From Narthecium ossifragum (Eukaryota; Streptophyta; Magnoliopsida; Dioscoreales; Nartheciaceae), in NCBI GenBank assembly GCA_963920575.1, contig OY986973.1:8319601-8383600 (forward strand): DNA of 64,000 bases, in the 5' to 3' direction. Below the pieces are notes generated by a model. That model saw only the letters and a program-made list of their open reading frames with translations. It had not been told where the DNA came from and made no database searches. Shown piece by piece: positions 34,857-46,066 of the stretch (position 1 is the stretch's first letter; every line of letters starts with the position of its first letter). Both the position numbers and the translations under genes were made by a program.

Positions 34857-36271
34857 GGTTGCCAGACTGACAACCCGTTAATTACATCCATGTAGGAAAA
34901 ACCCCTGATTAAGGACTCGGGATCTAAAGTCCCGTTACATTAATATAAAATAAGTTAATAAAAGACATAGAAAAGAATATAGCGAAGGACATCGGGTGGA
35001 GGCAGAGCCTCCGATCCTCACCTTCGTTACCAATGCAGGCGCTCCTGTCTTCTTCCTCAGATCTGGTATAGGGTCCTTAGGTTGGTGAACCTTTCCTCTT
35101 TTACGCCGACGCCTTCTACTTTTCCTCTGGATCTACAGCTTTAGACCTTCAACGTTGGGGAGCTTTCTCGTCTATATCTTGTATCTGGAGAGTCCGGCAG
35201 GGTGTCTGTACGATCTCCAAGGTCTCTCAGAAGCCAAAGAAGCCCAGAGCTAGCCAAGGAAGCCAAGAGAGACCAGAGAGCCAAGAGAGCCAAGAGACTC
35301 CCCTCCCCTCTCTATTTATTGGCGAGGGACTAGAACTCCTGACGGGCGCTTTGAATTTTGAAAGCGACCTGTCGTATCTCGGGAGTTGGGGCGTTAGGAG
35401 CGTATCCGGGGAGATCGTATCTGAGAGATACGTAAGTTGTTCCGGGGATCGTATCTGGGTGTTGAGGTTGTTCCCAGGACATCCTATCCGGGAGTTGGAG
35501 AGATTTCTTCTCCTTTGAATTTGAATCCTTTATTTGAATTCAAAGTGCATGTTTGAATTTCGAGCATATGTGTTCGAATATGTTTGAATTTGGATATTTG
35601 TTTGAATTTTGAATATCTATCGGAATTTTGGATATTTCGTGAATTTACCAAAATGTCCTTGGTCAAGGGTGATGTGCAAATGACCAAACTGCCCCTCCAT
35701 CGGCCCATACTTATTTTGGACCAAAATATCCTTATGTTAGGTGGGAGGGTCCATATGCATGTCTTGGACTATTACATCTCTGGAGATGTAAAATGACCAA
35801 AATACCCTTGGGTTAGGCCATTACACCCCTGGAGATGTTAAATGACCAAAATGCCCTTAGGGACGGAAATTACCGAAACACCCTTGATGCTTGTGGTTTA
35901 TGTAGGATGCCATCATAACCATATAGGACGAATTAGGTGTGTTAGGGGAGAGGGTTCCCTTAATATGGGGAAAATTACGATAATGCCCCTGCACTCATTC
36001 GGCTCATGTAGGGTGTCGTCGAAGTTGTGTAGGTCTATCGTAGCATAGGCAGGAAGTTTAGGCTTATATTTTAGCTCAAATTCCAAAAAAAAGACCCCTA
36101 GGGGTAAAAAATTACCAAAATGCCCTTTACTTCCTGATTTATGTAGGATGCCATCAAAGCCAGGGATATGGGGAGGGCACCAGGTCATATGTGATTTTGA
36201 GGGACATGTACTTGGCCAAGATATTTCATGAATATCACTAATTTTAGCCTTAGCTAAAATCAGTGTCAACA
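34857..36271 (-). repeat. 5' LTR of element K, 3' end deleted
   Basis: In sense it starts TGTTGACACTGATTTTAGC and matches the left copy up to the breakpoint beside the integrase codons. A minus-strand TATA-like site lies at 35315 (ctatttattgg on plus, one change from the left copy). Confidence 0.8.
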
Positions 36272-36850
36272 ATAATCCCATAGTTTTATTTATTGTTTTC
36301 CTACATTATCTTTGCTATGCATTGCCAATTGTGAGAGTTGGTATTCTGTATTTTTAGAAATCCGGTTAGATAGAGTTAGGGTTTTGTCCTGATGAACTTT
36401 TGTTGCGCGTTGCCTGTAGTGACAGCCGGTATCGTGTATTCTTAGGTTTGGTTTGGATGAAATTAGAACTACAATAAGGAAGAATCAATCGTAGGAAGAG
36501 ACATTTATATATTTTGTTAGGTTTATAGTTTCATATCTTCCGATTAAGGTGATTGGGATATGAATCCCTTAACTGAATATTGAATGAACCGTTGGTAGAA
36601 GAAGAACCTAAGTATGAGTGAAGTGATTCCCGATGCCTAGCCTTATCAAAATCCTGATTTTCTTTGTTACCTTTATTTTACCGTTACATCTTCGATCTAT
36701 TTTCTTATCTTTTACGCTCTTGATTGTTTTCGATACCTTGTTATCTGTATTTCTGGATTTTTCCTGCTTGTCTCTCTGTGGGTTCGATCTCTCTTATGCT
36801 GTACTGCACTGTGACCACTGTGCGTGATACATTTGAGCGACATCAAAAAT

Positions 36851-36868
36851 TGGCGCCGTTGCCGGGGA
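36851..36868 (+). promoter_or_regulatory. Primer binding site of element H
   Basis: TGGCGCCGTTGCCGGGGA, complementary to the 3' end of tRNA-Asp, lies five bases after the LTR end at 36845. It is identical to the site of element 1. Confidence 0.95.
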
Positions 36869-37097
36869 GATGGTTTAGAAAAGCGCCAGAATCAGATTAC
36901 AGCGATTGTAGACATCGAATGCGGTAACTTAGTTCATTTTCTTTAGTCTTTATTTCTTTATTTCGGCTTTGATTTTTCTTCTCTATTAGGATTGTTTTCT
37001 TTTATTCGGTTTTGGTTAGTAAGCTTAGTTTAAATTATTGTTTTTGCCTATTTTCTTTAGTTGATTTGCATCTTTTGGATTGCGTGTTTGTTGGTGT

Positions 37098-38653
37098 ATG
37101 CCTCGGTATAGAGACGAACTAGGCAAATTTACTAGACGCCCCGAGGGTGATTCTGAAACTTCTGATAGTGAGACATATATTGCTGATCTCTTTGACGCAC
37201 AGTCACAAACTTCACATCATATTTTCATTATGGCTGAGCATGAGGAAGAACAACCTCCAAGGAGTTTGCAAGAATATTTGCATCCCACACGCACTGCAAC
37301 ACCTTCATGCATCATGTTTCCACCTAATGCAGCAGTTGTTGACTTTAAACCTGGCATGATTCAGTTGCTTCCTACCTTTCGTGGGTTGGAAAATGAAAAT
37401 CCATATGTGCATATTAGGGAGTTTGAGGAAGTAGTAGCCACCTTCCATAGCCAACCAGGTGCATTAGATATTATCCAACTTAAGTTCTTTCCCTTCTCAC
37501 TGAAGGATAGAGCAGAGAGTTGGTTATATTCCTTGAGGCCACGATCTATAGGATCTTGGGCTGAAATGACACAGATATTTTTCAACAAGTATTTCCCACA
37601 GCACAAAACCAATGCACTTAAGAGACAGATTTCGAATTTAAAGACAGACGGATAGTGAAACTTTGTATCAAGCGTGGGAACAATTTACAGACATGTTGAA
37701 TTTATGTCCTCATCATGGATATCAAAGTTTGCATTTTGTTAGTTATTGCTATGATGGTTTAACTGTTGGAGAACGTCAATTTGTTGAGATGATGTGTAAT
37801 GGTGAATTTTTGCAAAAAGATCCTGATGCAGCAATTGAATACTTGACTGAGCTTGTTGAGAAATCTCATACATGGACTGGACCGAGTCAACAGAAAGTAC
37901 AAACAGGGCCAGCCCACCACCGCAGCAACAAGGTGGAGGAATTTATCAGCTGCGGGAGGAGGATGCACTCAAGGCTAAAGTGGAGAGTCTAACAAGGGAG
38001 CTGGAGCTATTAAAGACCAAAGATATGATGGCAGCCCGAACCTCTCCATACAACGAACCTACAAGGTCGATTGGGCCATGTGTGATATGTCAGGGCGTGG
38101 ACCACCAGATTGACAGCTGCCCTACTTATGTTGAGATGAGAGGCGTGTACAATGAGCATTGCAACGCCATAGGCGGATTCAGGAGGCCATACACCCCTTA
38201 CTCGGAAACGTATAATCCAGGATTGTGAGGGCATCTGAACTTCAGCTGGAAGTCGAATGCTCCGAAAGCAACGAGCATCATCAACTGCCACCTAATAAGC
38301 ATTTTTCTAACCCTCCTTATAATGCATCTGGTTTTCCAAGGCCTACATTTAATGGCAGTTTACAGGAATTGAAATCTATGATTGTGCAGGAATCCAAGGA
38401 AAGAAAGGAGGATGTTCAAGAGATCAAAAGCCAGATCACGAAGCTGATCAATTCATTGAGCGTGCATGAACGAGGAAAGTTCCCAGCTCAACCTCAACAA
38501 ACGCAGGTATCTAGTGCTGAGCAAAATAATGTGAAGGAGATGAATGCCGTAACTACAAGAAGCGGGAAAACAGCAAAATATCTTTCAAAAAAGGCCATCG
38601 AACCTCCTATTGTTGTTGAAGAAGAGGACCAGATTGAGGAGAACCATGCATAG
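37098..38653 (+). pseudogene. gag of element H (Athila-like), frameshifted
   Basis: I place the start at ATG 37098 (MPRYRDELGKFTRR), the first ATG in the gag frame after the primer site. The capsid region includes YVHIREFEEVVATFHSQPGA, FPFSLKDRAESWLYSLRPRS and FFNKYFPQHKT, the Ty3-type retrotransposon gag core. Frame changes occur near 37650 and 37900-38000, and there is a stop at 38226. A zinc knuckle CVICQGVDHQIDSC (C-x2-C-x4-H-x4-C) lies near 38080-38121. The end has VTTRSGK, a phrase typical of the gag-protease junction of Athila elements. The protein would coat and package element RNA. The frameshifts make it non-functional. Confidence 0.85.
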
Positions 38654-39352
38654 GCCGATCATCCAGATGGCCCTAAGCCATGTGACTTTAAGGTACGTGT
38701 CCCTTTCCCTCAGGCATTGAAATCCACTAAATTTACTATGGAGCCCAACAGCGAGATTTTGGAGCATCTTCGGTAGGTTAAGGTAAACCTTCCTCTTTTG
38801 CATGTTATTAAGCAAATTCCTACATATGCTAAAGTGATTAAAGATTTATGCACTATGAAGAGACGACATCATGTAAAGAAAACTGCATTTTTAACAGAGC
38901 AGGTTAGTGCACTGCTTCAGTATAGGATTCCTCCTAAATATAAGGATCCTGGCTGTCCTACTGTGTCTTGTTTCATTGGAGAGCATGAAGTAGGACAAGC
39001 TTTATTTGATCTTGGTGCGAGTGTTAATTTGATGTCATATTCTGTTTACTTGCAACTTGGTTTAGGACAGATTAAGTCGACATCTGTGGTCTTGCAATTG
39101 GCAGATAGATCCACAAATACTCCACGAGGAGTAGTAGAAGATGTGCTTGTTCAAATAGATAAATTTTATTATCCTGTTGATTTCTTAGTCTTGGATACTC
39201 AGGCTATAGTAACTGCTGATTCTAGGATTCCCATTATTTTAGGTAGACCGTTTCTTGCTACTGCTAATGCTATAATTAATTGCAGGAATGGCTTAATGAA
39301 GTTAACTTTTGGGAATATGACTTTAGAAATTAATGTTTTTAATGTTGCTTAG
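38654..39352 (+). pseudogene. Protease region of element H
   Basis: The open frame 38798-39352 holds QIPTYAKVIKDLCT, then the aspartic protease site ALFDLGASVNLMSYSVY (DLGAS, the form usual in Athila elements) and the flap/second loop IPIILGRPFLATANAIINC. The domain would cleave gag-pol. A stop (TAG, 38651) separates it from gag and another (TAG, 39350) from RT, so no continuous polyprotein can form. Confidence 0.85.
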
Positions 39353-40765
39353 CAGCCTGATGAGGATGATGAATGCCAGCAGACTTACCAGATTGATTTG
39401 CTTACTGAAGAGGAGTTTGCTACAACTGAAATTAATTTTCTTGAATTAGATTTGGATGAAAATGTTGATGTTGATGGTATGTGCAAAAATTTGGAACATT
39501 GTTTTTTTGCAGGTCCATGGAATCCAAAGTTTGAAGAACTGCCAGAAAGAGGACAGCCACCAACACCATCAGCGGTAGAACGACCAACGCTGGACCTGAA
39601 GCCACTTCCTCAAGGATTGAAGCATGCCTATCTTGGTCCAGGTGATACATACCCAGTCATTATTTCTTCAGCATTAACTGCAGATCAAGGTGAGCAATTA
39701 CTTAGCGTTTTAAATGAGCAAAAATCAGCTATTGGATGGAGTATAGCAGATCTGAAAGGTATTAGTCCCTTGATATGTTCCCATATGATTAATCTTGAAC
39801 AAGGGGTTGTACCTCATAGGGATCCTCAGCGTAGGTTGAACCCTACAATGAAAGAGGTAGTAAAAACTGAAGTGTTGAAATTATTAGATGCAGGGATCAT
39901 CTACCCCATTGCTGATAGCAAATGGGTAAGCCCTACACAGGTTGTGCTTAAAAAATCTGGTGTCACCGTTGTTAAAAATGAAATTGGAGACTTTGTCCCT
40001 ACTAAATTGGTGACAGGATGGCGTATGTGTATAGATTATAGAAAATTGAATGCTGCCACCCGTAAGGATCATTTTCCATTGCCTTTTCTAGACCAGATTT
40101 TAGATAGAGTAGCTGGGCATCCTTTTTATTGTTTTCTCGATGGTTATTCTGGATATTATCATATTGAGATTGCTTTAGAAGATCAGGAAAAAACTACTTT
40201 TACATGTCCTTTTGGTACTTATGCTTTCCGTAGAATGCCATTTGGATTATGTAATGCTCCTGCTACTTTTCAGAGTTGTATGATGAGTATGTTTGCTGAT
40301 ATGATCGAGGAATGTATGGAAGTATATATGGATGAGTTGAATGTATTTCGTAATACTTTTGATGCATGCTTGCAAAACATAAAGAGAGTCTTAGTTAGGT
40401 GTGAAGAGAAGCACCTTGTGCTTAATTGGAAAAAGTGTCACTTCATGGTGCCCTCATGCATTGTGTTGGGCCATATTGTCTCTTCTAGAGGCATTGAGGT
40501 GGATCGATCAAAAATCGATCTCATCTCAAAGCTTCATGTGCCAAAGACTGTTAAAGATGTTAGATCCTTTTTAGGGCATGTTGGTTTTTACAGGAGATTC
40601 ATTTAGAATTTTTCTGCTATTGCTCGTCCTTTGTGTGATCTTTTGATAAAGGATACCCCTTCTGAGTGGACTATTGCTTGTCAAGAGGCTTTTCAAGCCT
40701 TGATTGGTAACTTGACTTCCGAACCTATTGTCAACCACCCGACTGAAGCCTTCCTTTTAAATTGA
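39353..40765 (+). pseudogene. Reverse transcriptase of element H, active site changed
   Basis: The open frame 39398-40606 has the palm and fingers motifs GWRMCIDYRKLNAATRKDHF, PLPFLDQILDRVAGHPFYCF, LDGYSGYYHIEI and RRMPFGLCNAPATFQ. The catalytic box reads VYMDELNVF; Athila RTs have (F/Y)-x-DD, so the second Asp is Glu here. Thumb and connection (VLGHIVSSRGIEVDRSKIDL, RSFLGHVGFYRRFI) follow, then a stop at 40604. The remainder to 40765 is readable past the stop. The enzyme copies element RNA into DNA. With this box and the stop it is almost certainly inactive. Confidence 0.9.
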
Positions 40766-43480
40766 TGTGTGATGCAAGTGATTTTGTTGTAGGAGCTGTT
40801 TTAGGGTAGCGAAAAGATGATAAACCTCTTGTTATTCATTATGCTAGCCGAACCTTAAATAATGCACAGATGAACTATTCTACCACCGAGAAAGAACTAT
40901 TAGCTATAGTCTTTGCATTAGATAAGTTTCGTGCTTATTTGATTGGTTCTCCTATCATTATTTTTGTCACACCCCGACCCAGAAAACCCATCCAGGACGG
41001 GGCGTGAGGGTTCCTATCTCTATTCATCTTCAATTGGCGCGATACAAAGCGGAAAGACGGATAATTTAAACAATTTATATTCCAGAGGTGAAACTTATAT
41101 TCAATTCATATATATACATCAAGTTGTACTGATACAAGATTCTATAATAAAATCCTCCAAGGGACAGATATTATACAATAATCCAAAATTCCTCCAAAGA
41201 CGTTTATAATATACAAACTATCAAAAAGTACAACAGTCGATCCTCCAGCAACCTCAAGCACCTCTGGACGTACTCGCGCCACCAAAGGCCGATCCCGCCG
41301 GCTCCACAGACGAAGAACTACCGCCTGCACCTGCAAACGGAGCCCGAGTAGGAGTGAGCGATAAGCTCAGTAGGGTTCTACTCTATGGCACACTGAAAGG
41401 AGAAAAATAACAACAGTGTTGTCTTCCCGCTCAAGTCTAACGGATGCCACGGGTCCCACAACCCTGTCGATGTCCCAAGGGCTCCTGTCATGAAACCTCT
41501 CTCCTGAACATGTTACCAGGAGGCCAAGGAACAGTAACATGCAGGATCACCCTTACCCAAGCAGGAATACCATGCCTTGGGGAACCACGTCAGGAAAGCA
41601 TCAACATCCATCCTTAGCACTTGGCCTTGGAAGACAACACGACCTCTAAACCTCAAACACTGATCAGAGTCAACTATCACGAATCCCCAATAACAAGAGA
41701 TCCGATTATACAATCACCCTAATCCTGACTACCCAGCCACGGTCCTAAGGCTAGATCCGAGCTACCCGAGAGCCTCGGATCGACGACCCAAACCATCGCC
41801 CGCCTAACCTCAGATGCCTCTAATGCATACAATGCATGAGCCTAGGCAAACATCTATCCTAGATGTCTCTACATGCCACAGCATCAGTTATAGGTTCAAC
41901 AGATATACAATAGCCCTCGGCACTCGCCGACAAGAGGCTAAGGTTCCACAGTTCCACATTAGCTAGTACTCATAGCTAGCTAATGGCTAAGCAAACAATT
42001 AAGCATTTAATTACCAACCAACTATGTTTTTAAATGCAAGCCAAACCATCGATTTACTGAAAAGGGATATACACGCGATTCAATCTCAATCTCAGTAGAC
42101 ATCTCTTGGAAACTTCATGAAAACAACATACCAACCTCCCAACATGTTTGGATATCAATCCCAAATGAAAGCCATTCCAAAAAAGCCAGAAAACACTGCT
42201 CAAGGGCCCACGATCGATGCGACGGTCGATCCGGCGGTCGACCGTGGGACCAAAACGAGGAAAACCATCGGGGCGACGGTCGTTCGGTTCATCGACCGTG
42301 GGAAGCCCAAAACGGGACAGAGCCTCACGGACGATGCGACGGTCGATCCGGCGGTCGACCGTGAGGCGGGATGAAAAAGGGTGGAAGCCCGCGGTCGATC
42401 GGTCCATCGACCGTGGGAGACCAAAAACCCGACAAAGCCAGACGGACGATGCGACGGTCGATTCACCTGTCGACCGTCAGGCCCAGAAAATCTGTATCAA
42501 CGCTGGACGGTCGATCCACCGATCGACCGTCGAGCCTATTGCACTATTCATCAGAACAGTGTCGGGAATCCAATTTCTTGGATTTCAAAGACCAAACCAA
42601 GTTGGAAGTTGATGAAACTTTGCAAACATGTGTAATCAACGATGGGGAAACCAATGGTATGAAGAAATCACATTTTTGATGGTTAAATCTCCTATCTAGG
42701 TGAAAACGGGCAAAAACCGACGAAACGGCGATAATACGGAAATCGCGAGTTAGGAATACTTCAAATCATTCACCACACATGTGTAATGAGCTACATAACA
42801 TTCTAACAAGTATTCCTACAGCAAAAAGGCAATAAACCTATCCTAGGAGAACCCGATCACGAGATCCAGGTAGAAACACCTACTTGAGCAAGTAGGGCAG
42901 CTCCTCCACGCGTCCAACCAGTCAAGCCACCAAGATCCGCGCTTCGAAGCCCACGTCTCCAAGCCTTAGCTCAACCGGAGGAGAGAGAAAGGGAGAAAAT
43001 GATAGGAGAGAAGAAGGAGGAAAGAGAGAGAAAGGGACAGGGCTTATATAGAGATCCGGATCGATCTCAGCCGTCCGATTCGATCTTTCCCGATGGACCT
43101 CCGATCTTCCGATCGGACGCACCCTAGATATTCTAATCAAACACAAACATCAATCCAAGGCTGTGGGTGCAACACGGGTGTGAAACCGACCACCAGAAGG
43201 CATATTTACCAAAATGCCCCCGGGGTCCAAACCGTCATACGATCGCCCGATCGTACCCGACGCGGAACCAAACCATCAGGAAAACGGCCCTCGACCCACG
43301 CGGTCGAGCCAGGTCAGAGGGACGGTCCCTCACAATTTTCACTGATCATGCCGCGCTTAAGTACCTTCTCACCAAGAAGGATGCTAAAGCTCGCCTAATT
43401 CGTTGGATATTAATCTTATAGGAATTTGATATCTCTATAAAAGACAAAAAGGGCATGGAGAACGTTATCGCTGATCACCT
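40766..43480 (+). pseudogene. RNase H of element H, interrupted by solo LTR D
   Basis: The first half (40766-40964) reads LMCDASDFVVGAVLG-stop-RKD, then [20 protein letters not shown] and [11 protein letters not shown]. After removing 40965-43334 and one ATTTT copy it continues [20 protein letters not shown] and RWILIL-stop-EFDISIKDKK. The catalytic Asp of the first segment (CDASD), the Glu of TEKELLA and the Asp of TDHAAL are present. Two in-frame stops and the LTR insertion disable it. Confidence 0.9.
40965..43334 (-). repeat. Solo LTR of family T (copy D)
   Basis: 2,370 bp; plus-strand ends are TGTCACACCCCGACCC and GACGGTCCCTCACA. The exact TSD is ATTTT (40960-40964 and 43335-43339). It splits RNase H codons, and excising it restores [15 protein letters not shown] without a base lost. 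A minus-strand TATA (tatata at 43045-43050) lies 285 bp from the sense start. 42210-42540 is an array of 'cggtcgatc-n-ggtcgaccgtggg' palindromes. Confidence 0.95.
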
Positions 43481-44863
43481 ATCGAGGTTGATGGTGGAAG
43501 TAGCAGAAAATGAGCCACCGATCATGGATGACTTCCCTAATGAGCAACTCTTTTCAGTTGCACGACTGCCCTGGTATGCGCATATTGTCAATTATTTGGC
43601 GACATGTGAGATCCCTTCCTTTTGGAGTGCGCAGGATAAGCGTAGATTTTTTGTTGAGGTAAAGAAATTTTATTGGGATGATCCTTGTCTATTTAAGTAT
43701 TGTCCTGACCAGATCATGTGTCGTTGTATTCCTGATTATGAAATAGAAAGCATCTTTAAATTTTGTCACTCTCATGCATGTAGAGGCCATTTTTCGATGA
43801 AAAAGACTGCTGCTAAAATTCTTCAATGTGGTTTTTACTGGCCTACCATGTTTCATGATGTTAACATTTTCTGCAGATTCTGTGATAGATGTCTAACGTT
43901 AGGAGCTCTTTCTAGGAGACATATGATGCCTTTGAATCCCATTCAAGTTGTAGAGATTTTTGATTGTTGGGGTATAGATTTTATGGGACCCTTTCCTTCT
44001 TCGTTTGGCTATTTATATATATTGTTGGTTGTGGAATACGTGTCTAAGTGGGTGGAGGCTATTGCATGTAAAAATAATGATCATTCCACAGTCATCAAGT
44101 TTCTTAAAGAGCATATGTTATCCCGGTTTGGTACTCCTAGAGTTATTATTAGTAACCAGGGATCACACTTTTGTAATCGCTCCTTTGAGGCTTTGATGCG
44201 CAGGAATGGAGTCACACATAAGATTTCCACTGCTTATCATCCACAGACGAATGGGCAAGCTGAACTAGCCAACAGGGAGATCAAGCAAATCTTAGAGAAG
44301 ACAGTGAGCCCCAACCGAAAGGACTGGTCGTTGAGGCTATCAGATGCGTTGTGAGCCTATCGCACTGCTTACAAGACTACCCTGGGGATGTCGTCATTTC
44401 GCCTAGTTTATGGAAACCATGTCATCTTCCAGTCGAATTAGAACATAAGGCATATTGAGCTATTACGTCACTAAATTTTACTTTGGATACTGCAGGTCAG
44501 GAACGGAAACTCCAGCTGTCTGAGTTGGAAGAACTCCGGAATGATACTTATGAGAGTTCCAGGATCTTCAAGGCAAAGACAAAAGCCTACCATGACAAGA
44601 AGATCTTGCGGAAGATGTTTCAAGTAGGACAACAAGCTTATCTATATGACACGCGGCTACACTTACATCCTGGGAAGCTGAGATCACGCTGGACAGGCCC
44701 CTTCACGGTTAGCAGAATATTTGGGAATGGGGTTGTGGAAGTTGAAGACCCGAAGGATGGGAAGCTATTCAAGGCCAATGGACAGCGACTGAAGCCAATC
44801 CCAGAGAAGGCAGCCACTGATGACCACCATGTTCCTCTAGTAGACCCTGTCTACGAGGGATGA
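43481..44863 (+). pseudogene. Integrase of element H, catalytic residue changed
   Basis: The frame 43455-44354 shows the zinc-binding region with CHSHACRGHFSMKKTAAKIL and FCDRCLTLGALSRRHMMPLN, then the core: WGIDFMGPFPSSFGY (first Asp), VIISNQGSHFCNRSF where the family has an Asp in place of Asn (I-S-D-x-G-S-H-F), and AYHPQTNGQAELANREIK (Glu). A TGA at 44352 and shifts to 44480 follow. The C-terminal domain is in another frame at 44483-44863: VGQQAYLYDTRLHLHPGKLR and SRWTGPFTVSRIFGNGVVEV. The changed second Asp and broken frame mean no insertion activity. Confidence 0.9.
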
Positions 44864-46055
44864 TCTTTCTACTATCTATCATTTCCCTTTTTGATTAGGT
44901 TAGGTTGTTTTAGTTTGTTTATTTTCGTTCTCATTTGCTTTTGTTTGCTATGTTATGTTTTTTAGGATGCTTGGACTTCCGTCTTCCTTCCGTGTGAAAT
45001 TCGGCCACAATGAAGAGCCATGTGCAAGATTTCAGATATTCTGTCAGGTGGCCTCGCTTCTATATCAATTTAGAATTCTTATCTATTTTATTTGCCATTT
45101 AAACCTGCACCCTATTTTATTCTCTTGCCATACTTAGCACACATTGAGGACAATGTGAATTTCAGGTTGGGGGGTGTAGGCATGCATGACCTTATGCATG
45201 CTAATTTATGGGTTTAATAGTGTTGAATTGAGTATGTTGCTAGAAATTATACATGAGCTGAAATTTTGATGCTTATTATACATATTGCTTTCACATGGAT
45301 TGGCCTATACATTGATTGCATGCGTGATAACCTGGAGGTATAAAATCATGTGATCCACACACGAACACTTTATGTGCGGTGATAATTATACTCACCAGAG
45401 GAATGAGCATGCTATTGTTAATCTAGACCATGATTTTAGCATTAGCTAGTGTTGAGTATTGCATGTAGAAAAAAAAAAAGTTCTGGAGCTTGATCAAGCT
45501 GTGCCTAAACAACTATTACGTGATCTACTGAGTAACCGGGTGTTCTTGCCTCGGGAAACGGAGAGCTCGCGTAAAAAGGTAGAACCACTTATAGCTATAA
45601 AAAAAACTATTAAGTGTTTTGCTAAGTAACCGGGTCTCTGCGCCTCAAAAAGCGGAGAGTGCTCGTGTAAAAAGACAAAGTGTCTGATAGTTGAAGAAAA
45701 AAAGAGAAACAGAAAGAGCATGTTGTACTTAAAGTGCGAGGATTGGATGATTGGTCATGAAGATAGTAGTGTGTTTGGACCAATGGTGGGTAGAACTTGC
45801 TTCTGTACATAACATTTATTCGTCACGTCACATGTGTTCTTCTTGATGGTGATTAGCATGTTTGATGTGTAGAAGTTGATTTCATGTGTTGGTAGTATGT
45901 GTATGAGTATAAGAAGTTTTCATGCTCTGTATTGTATAGAACACTATTGACTTGATAAAGCAGAATTTTTATCATGCATGTCTACATCCTTGAACAGTTA
46001 GTATGCTTAGTTATATTTTATGCGCTTTGAATTGCTAGAGACTAGCAATAAGCTA
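44864..46055 (+). other. 3' non-coding region of element H
   Basis: 1.2 kb after the pol stop with no ORF of interest and no envelope-like frame. 'gaatttcaggttggggggtgtaggcatgcatg' at 45160-45190 resembles a second polypurine tract followed by a non-LTR sequence. A duplicated motif is at 45528-45675 (own entry). The region ends in the true polypurine tract. Confidence 0.6.
45528..45675 (+). repeat. Duplicated conserved motif in 3' region of element H
   Basis: Copies at 45531-45578 and 45627-45676 share gTAACCGGGTst...GCCTC...CGGAGAG-n-CTCG(c/t)GTAAAAAg. The inverted-strand element 1 has the equivalent pair at 6455-6605. The spacing between copies is about 95 bp in both. Confidence 0.55.
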
Positions 46056-46066
46056 GTTGGGGGGTG
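46056..46066 (+). promoter_or_regulatory. Polypurine tract of element H
   Basis: agttggggggtg runs directly into the 3' LTR start TGATGAGTGCAT. Confidence 0.85.

Larger units (their letters stand above)
29530..36271 (-). mobile_element. Element K: deleted Tat-like Ty3-gypsy element, minus strand
   Basis: 6,742 bp, TGTACGACAATAA... to ...CAGTGTCAACA on plus, inserted in the 5' LTR of element H. Flanks TTAAT (29525-29529) and ATAAT (36272-36276) form a TSD with one mismatch. Two LTRs flank a long non-coding 3' region with tandem repeats and only the last 70 or so integrase codons. Primer site, gag, protease, RT and RNase H have been deleted together with the last 90 bases of the right (5') LTR. 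Tat-lineage assignment is from the integrase C-terminus and from the known habit of Tat/Ogre elements to carry tandem repeats between pol and 3' LTR. Confidence 0.8.
28511..36845 (+). repeat. 5' LTR of element H, split by element K
   Basis: TGATGAGTGCAT... to ...GAGCGACATCA. With 29530-36271 removed it is about 1.6 kb. 28830-29170 is an array of GGATCGATCC palindromes (ten or so, many as 'aaggatcgatcct') ending about 70 bp before a TATA-like tctataaggg at 29246. Compared with the 3' LTR it has about 190 extra bases at 36470-36655. Confidence 0.85.

Noticed and set aside
45160..45190. Second LTR start after 'gttggggggtgtaggc' in element H
   Set aside because: The sequence following it does not match any LTR in the window; the true junction is at 46066/46067.
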